A stretch of DNA of 53,584 nucleotides from Candidatus Micrarchaeaceae archaeon (GCA_027310825.1 DAIDAC010000007.1:1-53584); one strand, 5' to 3'; positions 40,498 through 49,876 are shown, counted from the first letter of the stretch. Notes: generated from the sequence alone by a model not told the origin. Program-made: numbers and translations.

Positions 40498-40534
40498 TCA
40501 ATAATCAGTAATAAAATAAAAATAAGAAGCGGGA

Positions 40535-41623
40535 TCAGCAGGACTTTCCTTCTGCCTTCAATGTGTAGCACTGCGTTCCTGTTATCCATATTCCGCATGC
40601 GTTGCCTATTCCTGAAGCCGATACGTATCCATTCTTGAGCTGCGTTACGTTCTCTCCTGAGAATATTCCTGTTGCCGTGAGCTGCTGGCTCGTTATAACC
40701 TTTGAGTAGCTGTTGATGTTGATGACAAGTGCAGTAGTCGTGAACGTAGATGTCTTAGCCACTGTCGCGTATGTGGCAGTCCATGCAGTAGCGGATGAGT
40801 TCGTGAGCGCGAATGTCATCTGATACGGAAGAAGTGCGCTGATGTTCTCGTAGGTGTCTGTCACTGCAGTGGTGTTTGCGAGGTGACCGAATCTGTTGAT
40901 GAATGTTGTATTGTACAGAGAAGCAGTGCAGTTCTTGACGCTTGCATATAGGTTGGTGTAGTTCACCATTGCAGGGTAGTATTCGCTCTCCTTTGTGACA
41001 TTAAGCGCGTTGTTGTACTGCTGGCTGTATTGCGTTATTGTAGTTGTCGGGCCTGCTGTTGTCGACGACGATGATGTAGAGCTTCCGGTTGTTGTGGTAG
41101 AGGTCGTAGTCTGCTGGCTTGAGTTTGACAGCTGCAGTGAAGGCACGACAAGCGTTATCCTTGATGAAGATGGAGATATCGCATACGATAATGGGAGCGG
41201 GCTTATGGCAACCGATGCGCCGCTCTTGCCTGTTGCAAGAAGCCTGAGCTGCATGTTTGCGTATGTTCCTGCGCCGTTGACATTGGTGTCATTGTCGAGA
41301 TAAAGTGTAACGTACATCGTAGGGTTTATGAAATATGGAAGCCTTGTGACCGAGACGACTGCTGTCGGCGAGCTCGAAGACACGAAGTTTATCGTGTATT
41401 GGCTTCCCCCTAAGTAGAACAGGCTTGTCTTCGCGGTTACGTTGAGCGTTGTCGGCCCAGTGATATTTACGCTGGATAGAGAACCGAGAACCCACGTGGC
41501 CACAAAATACACTATTATCAGAGCTACGATTACCGCTATGATAGTCAGCCAGGGTATTCCATGCTTCGCCATAGGCCTAGCTGCTGGCGTAGGGCGCCTC
41601 TGCTGATATTGTGGTGGTACCAT
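40535..41623 (-). CDS. Membrane-anchored Ser/Thr-rich surface protein
   Basis: 362 residues from ATG 41623 (MVPPQYQQRRPTPAARPMAK). After a cytoplasmic basic segment, WLTIIAVIVALIIVYFVATW crosses the membrane. The outside part is beta-like, then a low-complexity Ser/Thr linker (TTTSTTTTGSSTSSSSTTAG), likely glycosylated, and a second domain ending with three Cys. The TATA box ATATTTAAGG at ~41648-41657 rejects the upstream start at 41725. The function is unknown; a surface or adhesion role is likely. Confidence 0.78.
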   Translation of the reverse strand: MVPPQYQQRRPTPAARPMAKHGIPWLTIIAVIVALIIVYFVATWVLGSLSSVNITGPTTLNVTAKTSLFYLGGSQYTINFVSSSSPTAVVSVTRLPYFINPTMYVTLYLDNDTNVNGAGTYANMQLRLLATGKSGASVAISPLPLSYAISPSSSRITLVVPSLQLSNSSQQTTTSTTTTGSSTSSSSTTAGPTTTITQYSQQYNNALNVTKESEYYPAMVNYTNLYASVKNCTASLYNTTFINRFGHLANTTAVTDTYENISALLPYQMTFALTNSSATAWTATYATVAKTSTFTTTALVININSYSKVITSQQLTATGIFSGENVTQLKNGYVSASGIGNACGIWITGTQCYTLKAEGKSC

Positions 41624-41723
41624 CGTTAGCACTTCTCTAACAAGCCTTAAATATCTTTCTTGGTGTTTTGGCGTTGGAAGCATCGGGCTTTTATAGATTG
41701 CCTTGCATCTTTTCCTGACACCC

Positions 41724-42596
41724 ATGACATTTCGTCACAGACAGAGGAAGCAGCAAAGTGCGATGGAGTATCTCATGACATACGGGTGGGCGATTCTGAT
41801 TATTGCAGTTGTCCTTGGTGTGCTATTCCAACTTGGAGTTTTTGGCGGAAGTAACTTCGGCAACACCGCAACTGCAGGTTCGTGCCAGGTGCAGAAAACT
41901 TCCGCAGGTTCGTCATTGGTTGGAGAATGCCAAGGACTTGTACCAAAATTCGTCGTCCAATTCAATGGGCAGTGTTGCTCAAGCTATATCTCAGCTACTC
42001 CGACCGCCACAGTCACAAGCTTTACAGTAAGTGGATGGGTATATTTTTCACAACCATTGGCTACATGGGGCACATTCTTCGAGACGAATGCCTTTGATTT
42101 CGAAAAATATGGCTCTGGGGCATACGGCGCTGGAGATAATGGGATTGTATTAAGATGGCACGACACTACTCTTCTCACCAACTCCATAGTGCCCCAAAAT
42201 ACGTGGGTGTTTATTGTGGCGACTAGAAGCGGTAGCATCGGAACCCTGTATGTCAACGGGCAATCCCTTGCTTCTGGAAGCGTGAACTCATTGTCAATAC
42301 CACTAAGCAGCGGGATCCGAATAGGTTCAGCCGGGTTGTCTGGCGTAGGTGGACAGGATCCATGGCCAGGATCGATAGCCGACGTCCAAATATACAACGC
42401 CTCGCTTTCAGCAAGTGAAGTATTGGCACTTTATCAAGAAGGCATAGGCGGCGCTCCGATACGACCCCAGAACATTACTGCATGGTGGCCGCTCAACGGC
42501 AACATCAACGACTATAGCGGAAACAACAACAACGGTGCAATAGCTGGCGGCACTTCATGGGTCTCATCATGGCAGAACGGGTATACTGCACCCTAA
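41724..42596 (+). CDS. Class III signal peptide LamG-like surface protein 4
   Basis: 290 residues: MTFRHRQRKQQSAMEYLMTY signal, filament helix, and LamG-like domain with TVSGWVYFSQPL, WVFIVATRSGSIGTLYVNGQ, then QEGIGGAPIRPQNITAWWPL and YTAP. The TATA box CTTTTATAG at ~41689-41697 puts transcription just before the ATG at 41724. Its promoter is back to back with that of the Ser/Thr-rich surface protein, so both may be regulated together. Confidence 0.87.
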   Translation: MTFRHRQRKQQSAMEYLMTYGWAILIIAVVLGVLFQLGVFGGSNFGNTATAGSCQVQKTSAGSSLVGECQGLVPKFVVQFNGQCCSSYISATPTATVTSFTVSGWVYFSQPLATWGTFFETNAFDFEKYGSGAYGAGDNGIVLRWHDTTLLTNSIVPQNTWVFIVATRSGSIGTLYVNGQSLASGSVNSLSIPLSSGIRIGSAGLSGVGGQDPWPGSIADVQIYNASLSASEVLALYQEGIGGAPIRPQNITAWWPLNGNINDYSGNNNNGAIAGGTSWVSSWQNGYTAP

Positions 42597-42621
42597 TATA
42601 CGATTTTTAAATACAGACGCG

Positions 42622-42828
42622 CTACCTCTGCATGTAGTTTTCTAACTCTCTCCTAAACTGGGCCACATCCATATTGAGTTTTCTTAACAACACTCCAAGA
42701 AATACATCAGAATCATTTTCCCTGATCGCCCTGTTCAATTCGATTACTTCTCTTCCAGTGAATCCTCCGTATCTCTTTCCGCAAAGGACAATCGATTTGT
42801 CTGCTGTTTCTGTTTTTGAAGCCCCCAT
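42622..42828 (-). CDS. Small hypothetical protein, 68 aa
   Basis: 68 residues from the ATG at 42828, which overlaps the stop of the SMR-like gene (TGATG). Sequence: MGASKTETADKSIVLCGKRY, GGFTGREVIELNRAIREND and a helical end. Not recognised; soluble. Coupling to the two membrane genes upstream suggests a regulatory or accessory role, by position only. Confidence 0.65.
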   Translation of the reverse strand: MGASKTETADKSIVLCGKRYGGFTGREVIELNRAIRENDSDVFLGVLLRKLNMDVAQFRRELENYMQR

Positions 42829-43169
42829 CAACTCAACCCTATCAGTGCAACTCCTACGAAAATTATTCCTACGCCTATCCATCGCACTACAGGAACGTTT
42901 TCCATCAGCACGAAGTTTGCGAATACGACTGCAAAGATGTAGCTAAGCCCTCCTATCCCGTATGCCCAGCTCAGGTGCACCCTGCTAAGCACAAACAGAT
43001 ATATCAAAGTCGAGAGCACGTATGCGGCCAAGCCTATCCCCACCCAAAATACCAGCGTAGATATCGCTGCCGTGCTGTTCAATCCATACTTGAATAAGAG
43101 CTGCCCTGACGCTGCCAGCAGTGTCGATACGAAAAGGAATCCAAGGTTCTCTATTCGTTCGTTCGCCAT
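42828..43169 (-). CDS. SMR/EamA-like four-helix membrane protein, subunit 2
   Basis: 113 residues with four hydrophobic helices (LGFLFVSTLLAASGQLLFKY, VFWVGIGLAAYVLSTLIYLF, AYGIGGLSYIFAVVFANF, WIGVGIIFVGVALIGL). This is the size and pattern of small multidrug-resistance type or half-EamA transporters, which work as dimers. It begins four bases after the related gene at 43174-43530, so a heterodimer is likely. The substrate is unknown. Confidence 0.8.
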   Translation of the reverse strand: MANERIENLGFLFVSTLLAASGQLLFKYGLNSTAAISTLVFWVGIGLAAYVLSTLIYLFVLSRVHLSWAYGIGGLSYIFAVVFANFVLMENVPVVRWIGVGIIFVGVALIGLS

Positions 43170-43173
43170 GCAA

Positions 43174-43530
43174 TCACAATGTCGTCGCTATCACTACTAT
43201 GCCTACGAATATCGCCAAAACGCCGGCAATCCTTGTCCAGGACAGCTTTTCCTTTAGGTAGAAGTGCGACAGCAGCGTTATGAAGATGAATGTGCTCGCG
43301 AATGTCGGATAAACAACAGAGAGCGGAGCTGCCGAGAGTGCGTAAAGGTAGACCGCAAGCGAAACCACGTATACAATTATGCCTGCCATTACATTCCTGT
43401 TGGACAGCACGCGCAGGACTTCGCGCTTCCTTGCAAGCTTGCTTGTCAGCCCTCTTTTGTACAGAAGCTGGGCCGCCGAGGCTATCAGCGCAGCAACAAG
43501 TGTTAAAAAGATAACTAAGTATATATTCAG
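43174..43530 (-). CDS. SMR/EamA-like four-helix membrane protein, subunit 1, apparent CTG start
   Basis: 118 residues if started at CTG 43530 (NIYLVIFLTLVAALIASAAQ, LLYKRG). The GTG at 43410 would cut off this first helix, which matches the start of its partner (STLLAASGQLLFKYG). GTGAT is three bases before the CTG, and no ATG, GTG or TTG exists in frame in between. The remaining helices are AGIIVYVVSLAVYLYALS, VVYPTFASTFIFITLLSHF and IAGVLAIFVGIVVIA. It probably pairs with the downstream protein. Confidence 0.7.
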   Translation of the reverse strand: MNIYLVIFLTLVAALIASAAQLLYKRGLTSKLARKREVLRVLSNRNVMAGIIVYVVSLAVYLYALSAAPLSVVYPTFASTFIFITLLSHFYLKEKLSWTRIAGVLAIFVGIVVIATTL

Positions 43531-43547
43531 TAAATCACGGTTGTATT

Positions 43548-43784
43548 ATGGTAACTCAACGAATTGACATTTTATTGTCGTTAGCTGTAATAGTCCTATC
43601 GGTATTGGCTATAGTCGTTTATATAATTTCTGGTGCGGGCGCAGTCTTCTACGCTCTTTTCATAGTCACCGCTGTTGTAATGCTCTACACCTGGTACCAG
43701 ATAGGCCGCATGCAGCATCCGACTCCTACAAGGGCACCGCTCTCAAAAGAGGCATCAAGGAAAAGATCTCGCAAGAAGAGATAA
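43548..43784 (+). CDS. Small two-helix membrane protein
   Basis: 78 residues: IDILLSLAVIVLSVLAIVVY and AVFYALFIVTAVVMLYTWY are hydrophobic helices, followed by a Pro/Arg/Lys-rich tail ending RKRSRKKR. The TATA box GTATATATTC at ~43519-43528 is ~25 bases before the ATG, predicting a leaderless message. It lies 12 bases upstream of topA. The function is unknown. Confidence 0.75.
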   Translation: MVTQRIDILLSLAVIVLSVLAIVVYIISGAGAVFYALFIVTAVVMLYTWYQIGRMQHPTPTRAPLSKEASRKRSRKKR

Positions 43785-43796
43785 TCACTGGTAAAA

Positions 43797-45992
43797 ATGG
43801 ACACACTGATCATCGCAGAAAAGCCTAGTGTTGCAAATAGGATAGCAGAGGCGCTTGGCCACGGAACAGAAAAAAGGAAGAAGGGCGAAGATTCTGTCAG
43901 CTACTATGAAATAACAACAAAAGACGGAACTACATACGTTGCGGCTGCGGTCGGCCACCTTTTCACGATAAAACAAACGGTCAGCGAGAGGGGATATCCT
44001 GTTCTCGACATAACATGGGCTCCGTCCCACGAAGTTGGAAAGAAGTCTGAGCACACAAAGGCGTATCTTGACACTCTTGCAGAGATAGGGAAGAAATGCA
44101 AACATTTCATCAACGCATGCGACTTCGACATTGAAGGAACGGTAATCGGCACCAATATAATAAAGTACATCAACAAAGGAACCTTCGGCAACTCTCAAAG
44201 AATGAAGTTCTCGACCACAACGACAGAAGACCTTCAGGAATCATATTCGCATCTTATGCCGCTCGACCTCAACAACTTTCATGCGGGAGAAGCTAGGCAC
44301 ATGCTCGACTGGCTGTGGGGGATAAACCTCAGCAGAGCGCTGACCCAGGCAGTCCACGGATCAAGCATGAGGGAAATGCTAAGCATAGGACGAGTGCAAG
44401 GTCCATCATTGGGGATACTGGCGAAGCGAGAGATAGAAATACTGAAATTCGTACCAGAGCCGTTCTGGAGAATCGCAGCCACTATCAAAGAAATAGAATT
44501 CATGAACAATCGGGGAGATATCTTCGAGAAAGAGGTCGCGGCAAAAGCCCACCAGGCAACAGTGTCACACAAATCGAGCGCAACTGTGCTTGATGTCGAA
44601 GTCAGAGAACAGCTGTCGGAACCTTATCCTCCATTCGATCTCACATCGTTGCAACTAGAGGCGAGCAGAGCGCTTCACCTAGATCCATCAGTAACTTTGT
44701 CGATAGCGCAATCGCTTTACGAAAAAGGGTACACGTCGTATCCGAGAACATCGTCGCAGAAGCTGCCCCCTACACTTGGGCTCCCAAAGATAATCGCAGC
44801 GTTGGGGAAGAATCCGACTTACAAAGAGCTTGCGTACGAGCTTGTTGCAAAGAAGGCCTTCAAGCCAAAGGAGGGGCCAAAGACAGACGAAGCGCACCCT
44901 GCAATATTCCCAACTGGAGAAATGCCAACGTCGCTTAGCCTGCAAGAAGGAAAGCTCTACGACATGATAGTAAGAAGATTCCTATCGTGCTTCGCAGAAC
45001 CTGCAACAGTTGGACGAACAAAGGTGATTGTCGACATAGGCGGAGAGCAGTATGTTGCGTCAGGCTCGCAGATCCTGAAGCCAGGATGGCTGCTTTACTA
45101 CACATACGCGAAAATCGACGAGAAGATGCTTCCTGAGTTCAAGAAAGGTTCGAAAGTTTCTGTGACAAACATTGAATTGAGAGACCTCCAGACACAACCA
45201 CCGAAAAGATACACCAAAGCCGGACTTATTTCAGAGCTGGAAAAGAGGGATCTCGGAACAAAGGCGACAAGAGCGCAGATCATCGACACTCTTTTCAAGA
45301 GAAGATATCTCGAAGGAACAAGCATAATGGTTACAAAGTTCGGGATGAGCGTTTACGAGACGCTGGCGAACAACGCAAGCATGATAGTCGAAGAAGAAAC
45401 AACGAAGAAGCTCGAAGAAGACATGGAAAAGATATCAAAGGGAACCATGAAAGAGGAGGAAGTAATCGCAGAAGGCAAGACCATGCTGGTCGATGCGCTG
45501 AAGCAGTTCGATAAGAACAAGGAAAAGATCGCAGAAGTGATGAGGAAGGGATTGCGAGAGAGCAGCGTACTTGGAAAGTGCCCAACAGACGGAGGCGATC
45601 TAGTCGTCAGAAGGTCAAAGGTGGGAAAGCAGTTCGCAGCATGCGCAAACTATCCGAAGTGCACACAGACATACTCGCTCCCGCAAATGGCGCTTATCAT
45701 ACCGACAGGGAAGACATGCGAACACTGCCGTACTCCATTCGTCAAGGTAATAAGAAAGGGAAGGCGCCCATTCGAAATGGACCTTGACCCGAAGTGCATA
45801 ACAAAGAAGGACTGGAAGGGCTACGAAGGTCCGCAAGAGGCGCCTGTTGTGCAGAAGGCTTCTGAGATTCCTATGGCTCCCGTAGCCGCAGCTAAGCCAG
45901 AGAAGAAAACAAAAACGGTAAAAGTTGCAAAGAAGAAAGCTGCTCCGAAGAAGCCGAAGAAGCCAAAAGTGGATGGTGGTATTGTTGTCTGA
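43797..45992 (+). CDS. topA: DNA topoisomerase I (type IA)
   Basis: 731 residues. The Toprim domain starts MDTLIIAEKPSVANRIAEAL with FINACDFDIEGT. The catalytic Y315 lies in YTSYPRTSSQ. The C-terminal part has zinc fingers (CPTDGG...CANYPKC and CEHC) and a Lys/Ala/Pro tail (KKKAAPKKPKKPK) for DNA binding. The enzyme relaxes negative supercoils. Its 3' end overlaps the start of the methyltransferase gene. Confidence 0.94.
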   Translation: MDTLIIAEKPSVANRIAEALGHGTEKRKKGEDSVSYYEITTKDGTTYVAAAVGHLFTIKQTVSERGYPVLDITWAPSHEVGKKSEHTKAYLDTLAEIGKKCKHFINACDFDIEGTVIGTNIIKYINKGTFGNSQRMKFSTTTTEDLQESYSHLMPLDLNNFHAGEARHMLDWLWGINLSRALTQAVHGSSMREMLSIGRVQGPSLGILAKREIEILKFVPEPFWRIAATIKEIEFMNNRGDIFEKEVAAKAHQATVSHKSSATVLDVEVREQLSEPYPPFDLTSLQLEASRALHLDPSVTLSIAQSLYEKGYTSYPRTSSQKLPPTLGLPKIIAALGKNPTYKELAYELVAKKAFKPKEGPKTDEAHPAIFPTGEMPTSLSLQEGKLYDMIVRRFLSCFAEPATVGRTKVIVDIGGEQYVASGSQILKPGWLLYYTYAKIDEKMLPEFKKGSKVSVTNIELRDLQTQPPKRYTKAGLISELEKRDLGTKATRAQIIDTLFKRRYLEGTSIMVTKFGMSVYETLANNASMIVEEETTKKLEEDMEKISKGTMKEEEVIAEGKTMLVDALKQFDKNKEKIAEVMRKGLRESSVLGKCPTDGGDLVVRRSKVGKQFAACANYPKCTQTYSLPQMALIIPTGKTCEHCRTPFVKVIRKGRRPFEMDLDPKCITKKDWKGYEGPQEAPVVQKASEIPMAPVAAAKPEKKTKTVKVAKKKAAPKKPKKPKVDGGIVV

Positions 45993-46560
45993 CTATCTTG
46001 TTCCGCAGTCGTTCAGAAAGCTGAAGCGGGGACCGCAGGTTATACTTCCGAAGGACATAGGCATGATAATGGCATACACAGGTGTAAACCGCAACAGCGT
46101 ATGCGTCGATGCAGGCACCGGAAGCGGATGGCTTGCAGTTGCACTCGCAAGAGTGGCGAAACAGGTAACCAGCTACGACACGAGAGAGGACTTCATCAAG
46201 ATCGCCGAGAAGAACAAAGCAATGGAGCAGCTCGACAACCTCACGCTCAAGATCGGGGACGTGACAAAGAAGATTGACGAAGAAGCTGTCGACATAGTAA
46301 CTCTCGACCTTCCTGACTCGGACAAAGCCCTCAAGAACGCAAAGAAGTCTCTGAAAGAGAACGGCTACGTTGTGGGTTATCTTCCACACACGGAACAAGT
46401 GAGAAAGTTCGTTGAGACGTTAGAAAAGCTGAAGTTTGCAGACGTCCTAACAATCGAAATAATAGTCCGCGACATGCTAGTTCGAGAACAGGGCACTCGC
46501 CCTTCTACAAAAGGAGTCTGGCACACTGGCTATCTTGTTTTTGCGCAAAAGAAAGAATAA
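45973..46560 (+). CDS. tRNA (adenine-N1)-methyltransferase-like, TrmI type
   Basis: About 195 residues. It begins SDYLVPQSFRKLKRGPQVIL, PKDIGMIMAYTG, followed by motif I VCVDAGTGSGWLAVALARVA and TSYDTREDFIKIAEKN, IVTLDLPDSDKAL and the late GTRPSTKGVWHTGYLVFAQK. This order is that of archaeal TrmI, which makes m1A57/58 in tRNA T-loops. The start overlaps the end of topA; ATG 45973 is chosen, though TTG 45982 is possible. It is short compared with TrmI (about 250), lacking most of the N-terminal barrel. Confidence 0.82.
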   Translation: MVVLLSDYLVPQSFRKLKRGPQVILPKDIGMIMAYTGVNRNSVCVDAGTGSGWLAVALARVAKQVTSYDTREDFIKIAEKNKAMEQLDNLTLKIGDVTKKIDEEAVDIVTLDLPDSDKALKNAKKSLKENGYVVGYLPHTEQVRKFVETLEKLKFADVLTIEIIVRDMLVREQGTRPSTKGVWHTGYLVFAQKKE

Positions 46561-46584
46561 AAGCCTAACTACTTATCTTATTTC

Positions 46585-47445
46585 ATGCATACCTTCCGAC
46601 TGCAGTCAGCAATGGAATAATTGATGACCTATGGTTGGGCCATTCTAATCATTGCTGTTGTACTTGCGGTTCTGTTTCAACTCGGAGTTTTCTCCGGAGG
46701 AAACCTGACGCCAGGCGCGACTGCTGGTTCCTGTCAGGTGCAGAAAACCGCAGCAGGCTCTTCTCTGGCTGGGGAATGCCAGGGGCAGCTCCCCGAATAC
46801 GTCGGACAGTTCAATGGGCAGAACGGTTACGTAAGCGCAACACAGAGCATACCAGCCAAATCGTCGCTTACCGTTACAGCGTGGATATACCTGACAAGCG
46901 TACCTGGAAACAATGCAGGCATAGTAGGGTTGAAGCCTGCAGGGACATGCGGCGCCATATCGATATTCCCTAATGGCAACTGCCACATACAGGTATGTTT
47001 GGATACCGACGCAGGTAATGGCTACGCCAACGACGGTACAGTTTGCATTGCTGCCAATACTTGGTATTTCGTTGTCGGCATCACCAACCAGACCCAACAT
47101 CAGTTCGGGTTATACATCAATGGCGCAAGCCAATTCACCACTGCGCCATTTACCGGCAATACGATAGCCGCTACACAAATCTACATAGGACAATTCCCTG
47201 CCCAGGGGGCATTCTTCCCAGGCAACTTGGCCAATATCCAAGTATATAACACGACGCTTTCATCGAGTGAGATCCTTGCGCTATACCAGGAGGGTATTGG
47301 AGGCGCACCCATCAGGCCGCAGAACCTTGTTGCGTGGTATCCCCTCAACGGAAACGAAAATGACTACTCTGGAAACAACAACAATGGCCAGATAAGTGGT
47401 GCATCATTCTCAAGCTCCTGGCAGAGCAGCTACAAAGCTCCGTGA
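46585..47445 (+). pseudogene. Class III signal peptide LamG-like surface protein 5, in-frame stop
   Basis: The gene starts at ATG 46585 (MHTFRLQSAME) but the next codon, Tyr in all relatives, is TAA (46618-46620). After it the frame continues intact for 274 codons (LMTYGWAILIIAV ... QEGIGGAPIRPQNLVAWYPL ... YKAP). Translation could restart at TTG 46621 or ATG 46624, but the product would lack the QSAMEY processing site. The rest shows no decay, so the stop is recent, a sequence error, or a switch. Its stop overlaps the start of the next copy. Confidence 0.85.
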
Positions 47446-48389
47446 TGTCTATGGTGAAATCACAAAGCGCAATGGAATACCTGATGACGTATGGTTGGGC
47501 GATATTGATCATTGCAGTTGTACTCGGCATTCTATTCCAGCTCGGAGTGTTCTCTGGAGGGAACTTTGCGCCAAAGGCGCAGGCGGGGTCATGCCAGGTG
47601 CAGAAAAGTGCAGCAGGTGTTTCTCTGGAAGGGCAGTGCAACGGCATGCTGCCCGAGTTTGTTTTGGCGACCAACAACAGAGCAGTCGAAGGCATCACAA
47701 TCCCATATCCGACATTCAATTTTTCAGAGAGCGTATGGTATCTTGATGAAAACGGAGGAAGCTATACAGGCTGCGGCCCTCCGGCTTTCTGCTCCACCCC
47801 GGTCACTGATATTTATAACGCGCTGCTGAGCGGAGGAGTCGGATCCAGCCAAAACTTCGATTTCGGCGCTATGGGTGCAAATGAGGGGAATTCGGTGACC
47901 TTCGGGATATACTGGCCGACTAATGCGTACCAGTGCAACACCGCCACTGGGAGCATGACGCCGGGAAGGTGGAACAACGTGATCGCCACTGTCCAGAACT
48001 ACAATGTCATAGACATATACATAAACGGAGTCGTATCGATCCAGTGCGCAAGTGGCGTTGTAGTTACAACGCTGGGTTCGAACATGCTGGCTCCGGCCGC
48101 AGCGATCGGCAGCAACCCTCCAGGAGGAGACGAGATAACAGGCAACTTGGAGGTTTCAAACCTGCAGATATACAATACTACGCTCTCTGCTGCGGAGGCG
48201 CTGGCGCTCTATCAGGAAGGAATAGGCGGCGCTCCGATACGTCCGCAAAACATAGCCGGTTGGTGGCCGCTCAATGGCAACATCAACGACTATAGCGGGA
48301 ACAACAATAATGGCCAGGTTGGCACTGGTACAGGCGGCGGCACTGCCACATTCACCAGCTCATGGACTGGCAGTTACACCGCACCGTGA
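47445..48389 (+). CDS. Class III signal peptide LamG-like surface protein 6
   Basis: 314 residues: MSMVKSQSAMEYLMTYGW signal, filament helix, then a LamG-like domain resembling copy 1 (SQNFDFGAMGANEGNSVTFG, VIATVQNYNVIDIYINGVV) and the final block QEGIGGAPIRPQNIAGWWPL, DYSGNNNNGQ, YTAP. It has extra Cys residues (TGCGPPAFCST). The ATG at 47445 overlaps the previous stop (TGATG), so the two genes are coupled in an operon. Confidence 0.87.
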   Translation: MSMVKSQSAMEYLMTYGWAILIIAVVLGILFQLGVFSGGNFAPKAQAGSCQVQKSAAGVSLEGQCNGMLPEFVLATNNRAVEGITIPYPTFNFSESVWYLDENGGSYTGCGPPAFCSTPVTDIYNALLSGGVGSSQNFDFGAMGANEGNSVTFGIYWPTNAYQCNTATGSMTPGRWNNVIATVQNYNVIDIYINGVVSIQCASGVVVTTLGSNMLAPAAAIGSNPPGGDEITGNLEVSNLQIYNTTLSAAEALALYQEGIGGAPIRPQNIAGWWPLNGNINDYSGNNNNGQVGTGTGGGTATFTSSWTGSYTAP

Positions 48390-48433
48390 CCTCATATCTT
48401 TTTATTGATTGATTTACAAGCGTAAGTGGTTTC

Positions 48434-48994
48434 ATGAGGCTTAGCATAGAGAAACGTGACGGAAAATCACAAATCGCAGTAGACTTCATGGTTTCCTACG
48501 GCATAGCAATACTTATCGTAGCAGTCGCGGTCTATGTAGTCCTTCGCGTGGGAATCTTCGGGGGGAACCTGACTCCTTACACCTGCAACCCATCGCCATC
48601 GTTCGCGTGCGTCGATGCAGTTCTATCGCACAACGGACTTCTCAATCTGGTCATATCGCAGGCAACAGGCGCGCAGATGGACATAACAGGAGCCGCATGC
48701 GCCACAAGCCCGTCCACAACAAACGACCTTCCGGCTTATGGAAACATCGGAGTGCAGAGCAACTCGGTGGCTCCGACTTATTATGTGAACAGCCAGATGA
48801 ACCCGGGCCTTGTCATTTACAGCGACACTTCTGCGCTCATCACGATAAACTGCTATGGCACTTATGGGATTGCTTCGTCAAACCTCGGCTCAACGATGAT
48901 AGGCTATGTATGGATAAACTACACGACCAACAGCCTTCCTTCAAGTTATCACGCCGTGCAGCACATTGTCAGCTTCTCTGTCAAGTCGTCATAA
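48434..48994 (+). CDS. Pilin-like protein with variant class III signal
   Basis: 186 residues. MRLSIEKRDGKSQIAVDFMV has the same KSQ cut site and acidic residue but lacks the MEYLMTYGW block; the helix GIAILIVAVAVYVVLRVGIF follows. The outside part has paired Cys (YTCNPSPSFACVD, GAACAT) and is beta-rich, without the LamG end block. It could be a minor pilin of the same filaments as the LamG proteins just upstream. Confidence 0.75.
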   Translation: MRLSIEKRDGKSQIAVDFMVSYGIAILIVAVAVYVVLRVGIFGGNLTPYTCNPSPSFACVDAVLSHNGLLNLVISQATGAQMDITGAACATSPSTTNDLPAYGNIGVQSNSVAPTYYVNSQMNPGLVIYSDTSALITINCYGTYGIASSNLGSTMIGYVWINYTTNSLPSSYHAVQHIVSFSVKSS

Positions 48995-49045
48995 CAAAGC
49001 ATTATAAAAGTTCGTTGCGCAATTAGAATCCATAATGGTGTGATA

Positions 49046-49876
49046 TTGAAATCCTTCCTTATTTCTGCAATGCTACTGCTCGCAGTCACCTCTATTGCGT
49101 GCGCGAGCTCTGTCAACATGCAGGAGCCGTACAACACAACGATTTACAACAACGGCAGCGTCTACATCGGAAAGGTAGGGCCTGGGCAAAGCTTCTACAT
49201 AACCATATCTGCAGTGACGACAAATGCAAGCGGAACGGTCTTCGAGCGGGGATGGAACGAACTTCTTGTCACAGGAGCGCCTCCAGGATGGCTTGGAGTC
49301 AACTCATCGCTGTACAATTCATACTCATCTGTAAAGATAACACCGCCTGCAAGCGCTAGCAATGGAACCTATCAATTAAACCTCAGCGCAGTCAACATAG
49401 GCAACTATTCGAAGCTCGGCAGCGTGAAGTTCAAGGCTTTCGTCAACGTCACTCCTAACGTGTTTGTCCTCCAGGTGACCCCGACAAACGTTACAACTGG
49501 CCCAGGGCAGCCTGCGAGCGTATATGTGACCATCAACAACACCGGAGTTTCAGACAGCCCATTCTATATACAGGCGCAGGGGCTTCCTGCATGGAACCTG
49601 AGCAAGGAAGTCATAGCTCCTCACGGCACTCAAGAAGTTTTCTCGTATCCGATATTCGAGAATGAGCCTGGAGTCTACAGCGCAAAGTTCAATGTGACCT
49701 CTGCTGCAAGCCCATTGGTCTTCAAGCGAAGCGCAGTCACGCTTACGGTGCAGGCTTCTGTCCTAGGCGACTACAAAGCATTGGGTCAGGGAGCTGTCGG
49801 ATTCCCGATCATATATGAACCTGCTTACGCACTTATGAACCTGATTGGAAAGCTGCTCGGACGTCTTGGAATCTGA
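49046..49876 (+). CDS. Secreted or surface beta-sandwich protein
   Basis: 276 residues. A signal peptide KSFLISAMLLLAVTSIACAS is followed by a beta-rich region with many NxS/T sites (PYNTTIYNNGSVYIG) and an Ig-like/NEW3-type domain near residues 140-235 (VTPTNVTTGPGQPASVYVTI, NNTGVSDSPFYIQAQGLP), ending in a weakly hydrophobic segment (LMNLIGKLLGRLGI). The start is TTG 49046 with GGTG five bases before, or GTG 49040. It follows the pilin genes and probably belongs to the same surface system. Confidence 0.75.
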   Translation: MKSFLISAMLLLAVTSIACASSVNMQEPYNTTIYNNGSVYIGKVGPGQSFYITISAVTTNASGTVFERGWNELLVTGAPPGWLGVNSSLYNSYSSVKITPPASASNGTYQLNLSAVNIGNYSKLGSVKFKAFVNVTPNVFVLQVTPTNVTTGPGQPASVYVTINNTGVSDSPFYIQAQGLPAWNLSKEVIAPHGTQEVFSYPIFENEPGVYSAKFNVTSAASPLVFKRSAVTLTVQASVLGDYKALGQGAVGFPIIYEPAYALMNLIGKLLGRLGI

